64,000 nt of DNA from Falsigemmobacter intermedius. GTDB lineage: Bacteria > Pseudomonadota > Alphaproteobacteria > Rhodobacterales > Rhodobacteraceae. Both the position numbers and the translations under genes were made by a program. Location of the stretch: assembly GCF_004054105.1 (NCBI RefSeq), contig NZ_SBLC01000013.1, positions 1 to 64,000 of the forward strand, given 5' to 3'. The first letter of the stretch is position 1. Each line of letters begins with the position of its first letter. The notes under the pieces were generated by a model, which was not told where the DNA came from, did no database searches, and saw only the letters and a list, made by a program, of their open reading frames with translations. Positions 25,065 through 33,281 of this stretch are shown here, in pieces.

Positions 25065-25475
25065 ATGCAGATCGTGATTGCAGCCCTGATCGGGCTGATC
25101 TTCGGCGCGGGCATCACGCTGGGCGGCATGATCAACCCGGCCAAAGTGCTGAATTTCTTTGACGTGGCCGGCACATGGGACCCGTCACTGGCTTTTGTGA
25201 TGGGTTCCGCGCTGATTGTGACCGGCATTGGCTACCGGCTTGTGTGGACGCGCCCCGCGCCGGTGCTGGCGGCGAAATTCCAGGTGCCGACGCGCAAAGA
25301 CATTGACCCGGCCCTGATCGGGGGCGCGGCTCTCTTCGGGATCGGCTGGGGCATCGCGGGCTTTTGCCCCGGGGGCGCGATCCCGGCGCTTGGGCTGTTC
25401 GAGCCGCAGGCTTTTCTCTTTGTGGGCTCCATGCTGGCAGGGCTGTTTCTCGCCAGAACCCTTCGCAAATCCTGA
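25065..25475 (+). CDS. YeeE/YedE-family sulfur transporter, second half
   Basis: A 136-residue membrane protein that starts one base after the previous stop. The conserved patterns are GGMINPAKVLNFFD near residue 20 and GIGWGIAGFCPGGAIPALG near 95; the latter carries the single conserved Cys of this half. It is the partner of the protein at 24635, and split pairs like this accompany bigR-blh in other proteobacteria. Confidence 0.85.
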   Translation: MQIVIAALIGLIFGAGITLGGMINPAKVLNFFDVAGTWDPSLAFVMGSALIVTGIGYRLVWTRPAPVLAAKFQVPTRKDIDPALIGGAALFGIGWGIAGFCPGGAIPALGLFEPQAFLFVGSMLAGLFLARTLRKS

Positions 25476-25491
25476 TCTAAAAGTCTGAGAG

Positions 25492-27237
25492 ATGTCGCCT
25501 CTGTCGAAATATCTGCCCATCCTGACCTGGTCGCGCAGCTATGACAGCGCGGCGCTTTCTGCCGATCTGCTGGCGGCGGTGATCGTCACCATCATGCTGA
25601 TCCCGCAAAGCCTCGCCTATGCGATGCTCGCAGGGGTGCCGCCCGAGGTGGGGCTTTACGCCTCGATCCTGCCGCTGGTGGCCTATGCGATTTTCGGCAC
25701 GTCCAAGACCCTCGCGGTCGGGCCGGTGGCGGTGGTCTCACTGATGACAGCTTCAGCCGTGGGGCAGATCGCGGCGGAGGGGACGGCGGATTATGCCACG
25801 GCGGCCGTGATGCTGGCGCTTTTGTCGGGCGGGATGCTCCTGGCCATGGGGGTGCTGCGTCTGGGGTTTCTGGCGAATTTTCTGTCGCATCCGGTGATCT
25901 CGGGCTTCATCACGGCGGCGGGTCTGCTGATCGCGGTGGGGCAGATCAGGCATATCCTTGGCGTTGCGGGCGGGGGCGAGCAGTTCTTTGACACTCTTCT
26001 GACGCTGGCAGGCCAGCTCGGCGCGACCAATCCGGTCACTCTCGCCATCGGGCTTGGCGCTCTGGCGGCCCTATACTGGGCGCGCAGAGGGTTGGTTGCG
26101 CTGCTGACCCGCATGGGGCTTGGCAAAACCCTGGCTCAGATGCTGGCCAAAGCGGCCCCGATCCTGGTGGTGGCCGTCACCTCGCTGCTGACCTGGGGTT
26201 TTGATCTGGCAGGGCGCGGCCTGCGTATCGTCGGCGAGGTGCCCGCCGGTCTGCCACTGCCCGCGCTGCCCTCGCTGAACCCGGGCCTGATTGAAGCGCT
26301 GTGGATGCCCGCTCTGCTGATCTCGGTCGTGGGTTTTGTCGAAAGCGTCTCAGTCGGGCAAACCCTGGCTGCGAAACGGCGTGAGCGGATTGACCCGGAT
26401 CAGGAGCTGATCGGTCTGGGCGCGGCCAATCTGGCCTCAGGGCTGGCGGCAGGCTTTCCGGTGACCGGGGGGCTTGCCCGCTCGGTCGTGAATTTTGAGG
26501 CCGGGGCCCGCACACCTGCGGCGGGTGTCTTCACCGCCATCGGCATTGCGCTGGCTGCGATGTTCCTGACGCCTGCGCTTTACTATCTGCCCCAGGCAGT
26601 TCTGGCCGCGACCATCATTCTGGCGGTGTTGACCCTGGTGGATTTCGGCTCGCTCAGGCGCAGTTTTCGCTATTCGCGCCCCGATTTCGCCGCCCAGATG
26701 GCGACCATTCTGGTCACTCTGGGCCGGGGGGTTGAGGCGGGGCTGATCGCGGGCGTCACTCTCTCCATCGGGCTTTATCTCTGGCGCTCTTCCCGTCCGC
26801 ATATGGCCATCGTGGGCCAGGTGCCGGGGACCGAGCATTACCGCAATATCGACCGCCATGAGGTGCTGACCTGCGAAGATGTCCTCTCGCTGCGGGTCGA
26901 TGAAAGCCTCTATTTCGCCAATGCCCGCGCGCTTGAAGACCGGATCAGCGCGGAGGTCGCCGCCCGCCCGGCGCTGCGCCATGTGGTGCTGATGGCCTCA
27001 GCGGTGAATGAAATCGATGCCTCCGCCCTCGACAGCCTTTTGTCGATCAATGAGCGGCTGAGTGAGGCGGGGATCACCTTTCACCTCTCGGAGGTGAAAG
27101 GGCCGGTGATGGACCGGCTGCAGCGCTCAGATTTTCTCAGCCGCCTGACGGGTGAGGTTCACCTGAGCCAGCACGGCGCCTGCTGCGCGATCCGGGGCGA
27201 CTGCACGCCGCGCGTGGGGGCCATCGGGCGGGCTTAA
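25492..27237 (+). CDS. SulP-family anion/sulfate permease
   Basis: A 581-residue transporter. The SulP motif AYAMLAGVPPEVGLYASILP lies near residue 40, about a dozen hydrophobic segments follow, and a STAS domain occupies roughly residues 455-560 (SLYFANARALEDRI, then EIDASALDSLLSI). It is the last gene of the blh-bigR operon, 17 bases after the YeeE half. It probably exchanges sulfate or sulfite. Its TAA stop is part of the CTTAAG-type box that precedes dsbD. Confidence 0.9.
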   Translation: MSPLSKYLPILTWSRSYDSAALSADLLAAVIVTIMLIPQSLAYAMLAGVPPEVGLYASILPLVAYAIFGTSKTLAVGPVAVVSLMTASAVGQIAAEGTADYATAAVMLALLSGGMLLAMGVLRLGFLANFLSHPVISGFITAAGLLIAVGQIRHILGVAGGGEQFFDTLLTLAGQLGATNPVTLAIGLGALAALYWARRGLVALLTRMGLGKTLAQMLAKAAPILVVAVTSLLTWGFDLAGRGLRIVGEVPAGLPLPALPSLNPGLIEALWMPALLISVVGFVESVSVGQTLAAKRRERIDPDQELIGLGAANLASGLAAGFPVTGGLARSVVNFEAGARTPAAGVFTAIGIALAAMFLTPALYYLPQAVLAATIILAVLTLVDFGSLRRSFRYSRPDFAAQMATILVTLGRGVEAGLIAGVTLSIGLYLWRSSRPHMAIVGQVPGTEHYRNIDRHEVLTCEDVLSLRVDESLYFANARALEDRISAEVAARPALRHVVLMASAVNEIDASALDSLLSINERLSEAGITFHLSEVKGPVMDRLQRSDFLSRLTGEVHLSQHGACCAIRGDCTPRVGAIGRA

Positions 27238-27249
27238 GTTTGGGTTAAG
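27233..27249. promoter_or_regulatory. Response-regulator box CTTAAG-N5-GTTAAG upstream of dsbD
   Basis: CTTAAG-TTTGG-GTTAAG has the same 11-base period as the boxes at 20507 and 22626, with one changed base. It lies 22 bases upstream of the dsbD start. Part of the first half-site is the SulP stop codon, so chance contributes more here than at the other two sites. Confidence 0.55.
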
Positions 27250-27271
27250 ACCAGCGGGGCAATGGGGGCGC

Positions 27272-28954
27272 ATGAGGATAATGCGCCCCCTTTTTCTGTT
27301 CACCGCCCTCTGGCTGGCTGCCGCCCAGGGGGCCTTTGCCAGCCCCTTTCAACGTCTAAGCGAGGGGCCCCTCAGCCCGGAGCAGGCCTTTCGCTATGAA
27401 GTGATCCCCGGGGCCGGGGGGCAGGTGCAGATCCGCTGGACCATCGCACCGGGCTATTATCTTTACCGCGATAAATTCACCGCCTGGGAGAGCAGGGGCC
27501 GCGATCTTTCGCTGCAAATGCCCGCCGGAGAGATCCGCGAAGATCTGACCTTCGGCGCGGTCGAGGTCTATCCCCGGGATATGACCCTGGGCCTCAGTGG
27601 CGCTTACGGGCCGGTCACCCTAGGCTGGCAGGGCTGCCAGGACAATGGCATCTGCTATGCGCCCCAAAGCGCGGTGATTGACCTGCCGGGAGCCGCCGCA
27701 GTCCCCGCCCCCGAGGCCGCCCCGCTGACGGAGGTAGAGGTTCTCAGGTCCGAAGGCGGGATCCCTTGGGTTCTGGCAGGCTTTGCGGGTCTGGGGCTTT
27801 TGCTCTCTTTCACGCCCTGCAGCTTTCCGATGCTGCCGGTGCTCTGGGCCATGCAGGGCGGTGCGCCTGCGGGCTCGCGCCGGGGGGTGGGGATTGCGGT
27901 GTTCTATGTCGCAGGCATGGCGGCGGGCTTTGCCCTGATCGGGGCACTGGCAGGATTTATGGGGGCGGGGTTGCAGTTCCGGCTGCAGCAGCCCCTGGTG
28001 ATCCTGTCGGTGGCGGCGCTTTTTGCTGTCCTCGCTGCGGCCTCGCTTGATCTGATCCCTCTGAAAATGCCCGCTGCTGTGACGAGACGGCTTCAGAGCC
28101 TCGGTGGGCGCGCATCGCTGACCGGGGCCGGGTTTGCGGGTCTGGCATCGGTGCTGATCCTGGGCCCCTGCGTGACCGCACCCCTGGCGGGGGCGCTCCT
28201 TTATATCGCGCAAAGCGGCGATGTGGCGCTCGGGGCCGCGGCGCTGGCCATGCTGGGGCTGGGGCAGGGGGTGCCCCTGATGGTTCTCGCGCTTTTTGGC
28301 CGCAAGATGTTGCCGAAAAGCGGTGCCTGGCTCGGGGCCAGCCGGATTGCCCTCGCGGCCCTTCTGGCGGGGATGGCGGTCTGGCTCTCGGCGCGGGTGT
28401 TGCCGGGGCCGGTCGGGCTGTTCCTTTGGGCGCTCCTGGGCTTTGCCCTGGCCGCGGCGGCCTGGGGGCCGGGCTGGCCACGCCGCTTCGGGGGGATGGT
28501 GTTCTTCGCCTTCGGTCTTTTGCAGCTGGCGGGCGCAGGCTCCGGCGGATCTGACCCGCTGCGGCCTTTGGTCTTTGCGCCCGCCGTGGCCCCTGCCGCC
28601 CCTTCGCGGGTTGTGCGAAGCCAGGCTGATCTCAGGAGCGCTCTGGCCCGGGCTGAGGGTCCGGTTCGGGCAGTCTATGTCACGGCCGACTGGTGTGTGA
28701 TCTGCAAAGCCCTTGAGCGGGATGTTTTCCCTCAACCCGCCGTGCAGCAGGCGCTGGCGGCTTTGCCCTTCCTGAAGGCCGATGTGACGGATTTCAGCGG
28801 CGAAGGCGGCGCGCTGGCTGAGGATCTGGGCGTGATCGGCCCGCCGACGCTGGTCTTTCTCGATGAGCGGGGCCAGGAAAAAAGCGCCCTGCGCCTGACC
28901 GGAGGTTTCACCGCAGAGGCCCTGACGGACGCCCTGAGAAAGGCCGGAGAATGA
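27272..28954 (+). CDS. dsbD: Thiol:disulfide interchange protein DsbD
   Basis: A 560-residue protein with all three DsbD parts. The N-terminal periplasmic alpha domain follows a signal peptide and has the pair in WQGCQDNGICYAPQ. The membrane beta domain carries FTPCSFPMLPVL and GPCVTAPLAGALL. The C-terminal thioredoxin-like gamma domain has TADWCVICK. It passes electrons from cytoplasmic thioredoxin to periplasmic thiol proteins. The start could be 27272 or 27281. It overlaps the next gene by 4 bases and may keep the local DsbA-like, TlpA-like and L,D-transpeptidase cysteines reduced. Confidence 0.92.
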   Translation: MRIMRPLFLFTALWLAAAQGAFASPFQRLSEGPLSPEQAFRYEVIPGAGGQVQIRWTIAPGYYLYRDKFTAWESRGRDLSLQMPAGEIREDLTFGAVEVYPRDMTLGLSGAYGPVTLGWQGCQDNGICYAPQSAVIDLPGAAAVPAPEAAPLTEVEVLRSEGGIPWVLAGFAGLGLLLSFTPCSFPMLPVLWAMQGGAPAGSRRGVGIAVFYVAGMAAGFALIGALAGFMGAGLQFRLQQPLVILSVAALFAVLAAASLDLIPLKMPAAVTRRLQSLGGRASLTGAGFAGLASVLILGPCVTAPLAGALLYIAQSGDVALGAAALAMLGLGQGVPLMVLALFGRKMLPKSGAWLGASRIALAALLAGMAVWLSARVLPGPVGLFLWALLGFALAAAAWGPGWPRRFGGMVFFAFGLLQLAGAGSGGSDPLRPLVFAPAVAPAAPSRVVRSQADLRSALARAEGPVRAVYVTADWCVICKALERDVFPQPAVQQALAALPFLKADVTDFSGEGGALAEDLGVIGPPTLVFLDERGQEKSALRLTGGFTAEALTDALRKAGE

Positions 28955-29745
28955 CGGATTTTGCCCTTGGTCCCTTCCTGCTGTCCGGAGAGCGGCTGAT
29001 CTGGATCCTTGTCACGCTGGTTCTCTGGGGTGCGGCGGCGCTGCTCAGCCGCAGGGGGCGGCCCGATCTGAACCCCTGGGCCTTTCGCGCAACCCTGGCC
29101 GGGTTGCTTGGGGCGCGGCTTGGATTTGTGGCGCAGAATGCCGATGTCTATCTGGCCGATCCGCTGAGCCTTTTTGCGATCTGGCAGGGGGGATTTGCGC
29201 TTTGGGGCGGTGTGGCGGGCTTCGCCGCCGTGACCCTGCCGCTGATGTGGCGCAGGCGCGAGATGACGCCCGGGATGGCACTCGCCGTGCTTGCGGCGCT
29301 GACTTTGCTCTTTATCCTGGCTCAGCTCGGACGCGCCAATGAGCAGTTTCTGCCGCAGGACCGTGTCTTCGAAGATCTTGCCGGCAGGCAGATGACGCTT
29401 GAAGGGCCGGGGGTTGTGAACCTCTGGGCGAGCTGGTGCCCGCCCTGCCGGCGCGAGATGCCGATGATGCTCGAAGAGGCCGCAGCCAATCCGGATCTGC
29501 CGGTCTACTTTGTGAACCAGGGTGAAAGCCCGGGCAAAATCCGCAACTATCTCAGCACCTCGGGGCTGGTGATGAGGCCGGTCCTCGATCCGGCCATGGG
29601 GCTGATGGCGGGCCTTGGGATTTTGGGGCTGCCTGCCACGCTCTTTGTCGATGCTGAGGGGCGTGTGATCCACACCCACAGCGGCGAGATCTCCCGTGCT
29701 GCCCTGCGGCAGGGACTGTCTGATCTGAAAAAGGAAATTCCCTGA
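28951..29745 (+). CDS. Membrane-anchored TlpA-type thioredoxin with Lgt-like N-terminus
   Basis: A 264-residue protein. Four hydrophobic segments occupy residues ~1-125, and their GARLGFVAQNADVYLADPL...WQGGFALWGGVAGF pattern resembles part of prolipoprotein diacylglyceryl transferase. A TlpA/ResA thioredoxin domain follows with the active site WASWCPPCRREMP near residue 155 and cis-Pro in GLPATLFVD. The transferase catalytic core is not complete, so I read it as an anchor. Overlaps of 4 bases with dsbD and 1 base with the next gene indicate one operon, and DsbD is its likely electron donor. Confidence 0.85.
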   Translation: MTDFALGPFLLSGERLIWILVTLVLWGAAALLSRRGRPDLNPWAFRATLAGLLGARLGFVAQNADVYLADPLSLFAIWQGGFALWGGVAGFAAVTLPLMWRRREMTPGMALAVLAALTLLFILAQLGRANEQFLPQDRVFEDLAGRQMTLEGPGVVNLWASWCPPCRREMPMMLEEAAANPDLPVYFVNQGESPGKIRNYLSTSGLVMRPVLDPAMGLMAGLGILGLPATLFVDAEGRVIHTHSGEISRAALRQGLSDLKKEIP

Positions 29746-30452
29746 TGCTGTGCCGTCTTTTACTACGGAGCGCGGCTCCGGGCTGGCTTTTTCTGCTTGC
29801 GGCCTGCGCCGCGCCCGAGGGCTCTGTGCCACCGATCGGGACCGCACATCTGACGCCGGAGGTTCTGGCCCATTACGGCAGCCGCCCCGATGGAGAGATT
29901 GAGCTGCCCGCCGTTCCTGCGCGCTATCTGACGCCTGAGACCCTGCGCCGGGAAGTGGATTTCGTGACAGATGAGCGCCCGGGCGCCGTGATCGTCGATC
30001 CCTGGACCCGGCATCTCTATTATGTGCTGCCGCAAAACCGCGCGATCCGCTACCGCGTGGCGGTGGGGGATGAGGGGCGGGCCTTCTCGGGCCAGGCGAC
30101 GATTCCCTACAGCCGCTCCTGGCCCTCCTGGCGGCCGACTGAGAATATGATCCGTGAGTTTCCTGACCAATATGGCCCCCTGCGGAAGGGGATGGAGGGC
30201 GGCCTGATGAACCCGCTCGGGGCGAGGGCGCTTTATCTGCACCGCGGGGGCCGGGACACCTTCTACCGCATCCATGGCACCTCGGATGTTACCTCGATCG
30301 GCAATGCCACTTCGGCGGGCTGCATCCGGATGTTCCATCAGGATGTGATTGAGCTCGAGACTCTGGTGCGATCCGGCGCGAAAGTCGTGGTGCTGACCGA
30401 GGCCGCCTCTGCTGAACTGGCCGCGCGTCAGCGCGGCGGGCAGCCGGACTAA
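29745..30452 (+). CDS. L,D-transpeptidase (YkuD domain), probable lipoprotein
   Basis: A 235-residue protein. The N-terminus APGWLFLLAACAAPEG has a lipobox (LAAC), so it is probably lipid-anchored in the periplasm. The YkuD domain shows YRIHGTSDVTSIGNATSAGCIRM with catalytic His and Cys. It is the third gene of the dsbD operon, with its start overlapping the TlpA stop. Because its nucleophile is a periplasmic Cys, co-expression with two reductants suggests that they keep it active. It differs clearly from the paralog at 19901, which has a Tat-like signal. Confidence 0.9.
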   Translation: MLCRLLLRSAAPGWLFLLAACAAPEGSVPPIGTAHLTPEVLAHYGSRPDGEIELPAVPARYLTPETLRREVDFVTDERPGAVIVDPWTRHLYYVLPQNRAIRYRVAVGDEGRAFSGQATIPYSRSWPSWRPTENMIREFPDQYGPLRKGMEGGLMNPLGARALYLHRGGRDTFYRIHGTSDVTSIGNATSAGCIRMFHQDVIELETLVRSGAKVVVLTEAASAELAARQRGGQPD

Positions 30453-30585
30453 GCCCGGCTCCCGCCCCCCTGAGCCTGGTGGGCGGCTTTCGCCCAAGCC
30501 TGACGCCGCATCCGCCGGGGCCGGTTGCGGCCCGCCAACCGGTGTGAGGGTAACTCCTAATCCAGCCCGGCCCGCAGAGGCCCCT

Positions 30586-31632
30586 TTAATCGACAGCGGC
30601 ATCGCCCCCGATCAGGCGGCGCAGCCCGATCAGCCCGCCGAGCGAGATCGCGGCGAGCGTCACCGGCCCCGACCAGGCCAGGGCCGCAAAGCCCGAGAGC
30701 CCCTGGCCGACGGAGCAGCCGATCGCGATCACACCGCCGATGCCCATCAGCACCGCGCCTGAGAGCTGCCGCCCCAGTTCGCGGGGGTCTTCGCAGGCCT
30801 CCCAGCGGAACAGTCCGCGCAGCAGCGCCCCGCCAAGACCGCCGAGGATCACCCCGAAAACCAGCCCCGTTGAGAACGACAGCCCCGAGCCGCTGGAGGT
30901 CATGACGTAAAGAATGGCCCGGCCAAGCGGGGCGGTGAAGGAGGGCCCCTCAACCGGCACGGCATCAAGGCTGATCGCCGCAAGACGGCTCGTCGACCAG
31001 AAGGCAAAGGTGACCGCAAGCCCCGCGACCACGCCCCAGAGGATCATCCGGGGCGAGTGGCGCAGAGGGGCGCAGGACAATGCCCAGCCAAGCAGCCCCA
31101 GAACCAGCACCACCACCACCACCACCGGCGAGAGCCCGAGCTGCGCGGCATCATGCAGGATCCCCTGGGGGGGCGCATCAAAGTCCTGGGGGAAAAGCCA
31201 CAGCCGCAGCGGCGCGGCCGGTCCGGACAGAACGAAGAAGCCCGAAATCCCCATGACCACCGCAACGATCAGCGCGCGGATATCGCCGCCACCCGCCCGG
31301 GCCAGCGCGCCAAAGCCGCAGTTCCCGGCCAGGGCCATGCCATAGCCAAAGATCAGCCCCCCCGCGAGTGAGCCGCCGAGCGACCAGGAGATCCGGTGAT
31401 ACTGGCTGGCCGCAATATCGATGAGGCCCGCCAGGGCCAGTCCCTGGGTCGTGGCGATGGCCGTTGCCAGGACAATTCCCCAAAGCCGCAGACGGCGCTG
31501 ATCGCCGCCCCAGACCGCGCTTTCCAGCGCGCCCAGGGTGCAGAAATCGCCCAGACGGGCCGCAAGGCCAAAGGCGCTGCCGGTGATCAGTCCGGCAAGG
31601 GCCGCCCAGGCTCCGATGGGTAAGAAATCCAT
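30586..31632 (-). CDS. soxT: YeeE/YedE-family thiosulfate transporter, SoxT-like
   Basis: A 348-residue full-length YeeE/YedE membrane protein with about nine to ten hydrophobic segments. Conserved Cys motifs are RLGDFCTLGALESAVWGGD near residue 30, ALAGNCGFGALARAGGGD near 105, and IAIGCSVGQGLSGFA near 305. GGGAGG lies upstream of the start. It follows soxR by 39 bases on the minus strand, and SoxT proteins beside soxRS import thiosulfate or a related sulfur compound in Paracoccus-type loci. The symbol is given by position and family. Confidence 0.85.
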   Translation of the reverse strand: MDFLPIGAWAALAGLITGSAFGLAARLGDFCTLGALESAVWGGDQRRLRLWGIVLATAIATTQGLALAGLIDIAASQYHRISWSLGGSLAGGLIFGYGMALAGNCGFGALARAGGGDIRALIVAVVMGISGFFVLSGPAAPLRLWLFPQDFDAPPQGILHDAAQLGLSPVVVVVVLVLGLLGWALSCAPLRHSPRMILWGVVAGLAVTFAFWSTSRLAAISLDAVPVEGPSFTAPLGRAILYVMTSSGSGLSFSTGLVFGVILGGLGGALLRGLFRWEACEDPRELGRQLSGAVLMGIGGVIAIGCSVGQGLSGFAALAWSGPVTLAAISLGGLIGLRRLIGGDAAVD

Positions 31633-31671
31633 GGCAGTCCTCCCTTAAGCGCGCCGGTGGCGCAGCCTGCC

Positions 31672-32028
31672 TTAACGCTCCGCTGCCCTGTCCGCCCAGA
31701 GAGCGGCCAGCAGACGGATCACCTCCGCGACCCTTGGGTCGAGGATGGAATAGTAAATGACCTGACCTTCGCGCCTGGTGCTGACCAGGCCCTCAAGCCG
31801 CAGCCGGGCCAGTTGCTGGCTGACGATGGCCTGTCGTGACATCAGAAGGCTTTCAAGCTCGGTCACCGTTCGCGGCCCGGCACAGAGATGGCACAGGATG
31901 GTCAGGCGCCCGTCATGGCCAAGCGCTTTGAGAAAGCCTGCGGCTTCCTGCGCATTGCCGATCAGCCCTGCCAGCCCTTCAAGGGTCAGGCCCGCTTCGG
32001 CTGTGTCTTCCGGCGATGCACCGCTCAT
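31672..32028 (-). CDS. soxR: ArsR-family repressor of the sox locus, SoxR
   Basis: A 118-residue winged-helix repressor; the recognition helix is SRQAIVSQQLARLRLEGLV. Cys46 (LTILCHLC) aligns with Cys38 of the BigR at 24270. The second sensing Cys of the BigR/SqrR type would fall near residue 112, but that region reads ALWADRAAER with no Cys; Cys49 is the only other one. SoxR represses sox transcription in Paracoccus and is relieved by thiosulfate-derived sulfur species. It sits between soxS and soxT. Likely operators are the AT-rich palindromes at 32458 and 33884. Confidence 0.88.
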   Translation of the reverse strand: MSGASPEDTAEAGLTLEGLAGLIGNAQEAAGFLKALGHDGRLTILCHLCAGPRTVTELESLLMSRQAIVSQQLARLRLEGLVSTRREGQVIYYSILDPRVAEVIRLLAALWADRAAER

Positions 32029-32091
32029 ATCCGACGAAGATCATCCCTGTTGCCCGCAACCGGCCCCCCTGCAGCGGCGGGCCGGTCAGGC

Positions 32092-32451
32092 CTACCCATC
32101 CTTTGCGATACCTGCCTTGTCAACCATTCCCTCCAGCAGCGGCCAGAAGAAGTGCGCCCCGGCATAGCCTTCCAGCCGTCCCGCCTCCTGTCCGTTCACA
32201 ATCAGCAGAAAAGTCGGCGTAAAGGTGACCGGTCGGGCAGTGGTAAAAGGCTGCTCCCCGATCCCGGAGAGCGGCACCCGCACCAGCCCGAGGCGCTCTC
32301 CGAGCGGAGTTTTCGGATAGGCGAGGCCGATCTCCTCATGCCAGCGCGCGCAATAGAGGCAGCCGGGCTGCTCGACCATCACCAGGCTCTGCGCCATGGC
32401 CCCGCCGGTGGCGAGCCAGAGCGGGAGGAGAAGGGAAAGAAGAAAGCGCAT
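32092..32451 (-). CDS. soxS: SoxS, periplasmic thioredoxin-like protein
   Basis: A 119-residue protein with a Sec signal (LLSLLLPLWLATGGAMAQ) and the redox motif EQPGCLYCARWHEEIG near residue 31. The cis-Pro strand is FTPTFLLIVNGQ. SoxS reduces and reactivates the SoxY carrier Cys in Paracoccus. It is divergent from soxV through an 80-base AT-rich promoter, the standard arrangement. Confidence 0.9.
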   Translation of the reverse strand: MRFLLSLLLPLWLATGGAMAQSLVMVEQPGCLYCARWHEEIGLAYPKTPLGERLGLVRVPLSGIGEQPFTTARPVTFTPTFLLIVNGQEAGRLEGYAGAHFFWPLLEGMVDKAGIAKDG

Positions 32452-32457
32452 ATTGAC

Positions 32458-32482
32458 TCATATATAGTAAAATATGAATATT
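32458..32482. promoter_or_regulatory. AT-rich inverted repeats in the soxS/soxV divergent promoter
   Basis: Two overlapping inverted repeats: TCATAT-N8-ATATGA at 32458-32477 and AATAT-GA-ATATT at 32471-32482. The second resembles the AATATATATT sites upstream of blh and soxX. They lie between the soxS and soxV starts, where SoxR is known to bind in Paracoccus, so they are candidate SoxR operators. Confidence 0.5.
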
Positions 32483-32531
32483 TATATGGAGAGCCTGAGC
32501 GCTTGTCCAGGGATCACTCGGGGAGGGGTGC

Positions 32532-33272
32532 ATGCCGGAAATTACCTGGGGAGGGGCGGCGCTGGCGGGGCTGCTGTCATTCCTGTCCCCCTGCATCCTG
32601 CCCATGGTGCCCTTTTATCTCTCTTATATGGCGGGCAGCTCGGTGGCGGAACTGCGCGGCGAGAGCGCAAACCTGAACCCGAAGCTGCGCGCGCGCCTGA
32701 TCGGGCGGGCGCTTTGCTTTGCGCTTGGCGTCACCACGATCTTTCTGCTGCTCGGCTTAAGTGCAACGGCGCTTGGCCAGGCTTTCTCGGCCTGGAAAGA
32801 GGTCCTGTCCTGGGTCGCGGGTCTGATCCTGATCGTTTTCGGGCTGCACTTCCTCGGGATCCTTCAGATTTCGCTCTTTTACCGCGAAGCGCGCAGCGAA
32901 AGCCGCATCAATCCGGCCGGGGCCTGGGGGGCCTATCTGATGGGGCTGGCCTTCGGCTTTGGCTGGACGCCCTGCGTGGGGCCGGCGCTGGCGGCCATTC
33001 TGATGGTGGCGGGCGACAGCGCAGAGCTTTGGCGCGGCGGCGCTTTGCTGGTGGTCTATGGCCTGGCCATGACGCTGCCCTTCGTGCTGGCTGCGGCTTT
33101 CGCCGGGCCCGTCCTGCGCTTTCTGGCAAAGCACCGGCGGCTGTCGGATTATGCCCGCATCGCCATGGGGATCATGCTGATGCTTTTTGGCGGTCTGATC
33201 CTGACCGGCAGCGTGCCGCTGATCGCAGACTGGATGATCCGCAATTTCGACTGGTCCGGCACCGTAAGATAG
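32532..33272 (+). CDS. soxV: SoxV, CcdA-type membrane electron transporter
   Basis: A 246-residue CcdA/DsbD-beta-like membrane protein with about six hydrophobic segments and the paired cysteines in FLSPCILPMVPFYLSYM (near residue 20) and FGWTPCVGPALAAIL (near 142). It moves electrons across the inner membrane to SoxW and on to SoxY. GGGGAGGGG precedes the start. soxW begins 10 bases downstream. Confidence 0.93.
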   Translation: MPEITWGGAALAGLLSFLSPCILPMVPFYLSYMAGSSVAELRGESANLNPKLRARLIGRALCFALGVTTIFLLLGLSATALGQAFSAWKEVLSWVAGLILIVFGLHFLGILQISLFYREARSESRINPAGAWGAYLMGLAFGFGWTPCVGPALAAILMVAGDSAELWRGGALLVVYGLAMTLPFVLAAAFAGPVLRFLAKHRRLSDYARIAMGIMLMLFGGLILTGSVPLIADWMIRNFDWSGTVR

Positions 33273-33281
33273 GAGGTCTCC

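Noticed and set aside
31100-31125. CACCAC repeat inside soxT as a tandem repeat element
   Set aside because: It is coding and simply encodes a run of valines in a membrane segment.
31644-31676. CTTAAG and CTTAAC upstream of soxT as another response-regulator box
   Set aside because: The half-sites start 27 bases apart, not 11, and the second is part of the soxR stop codon.
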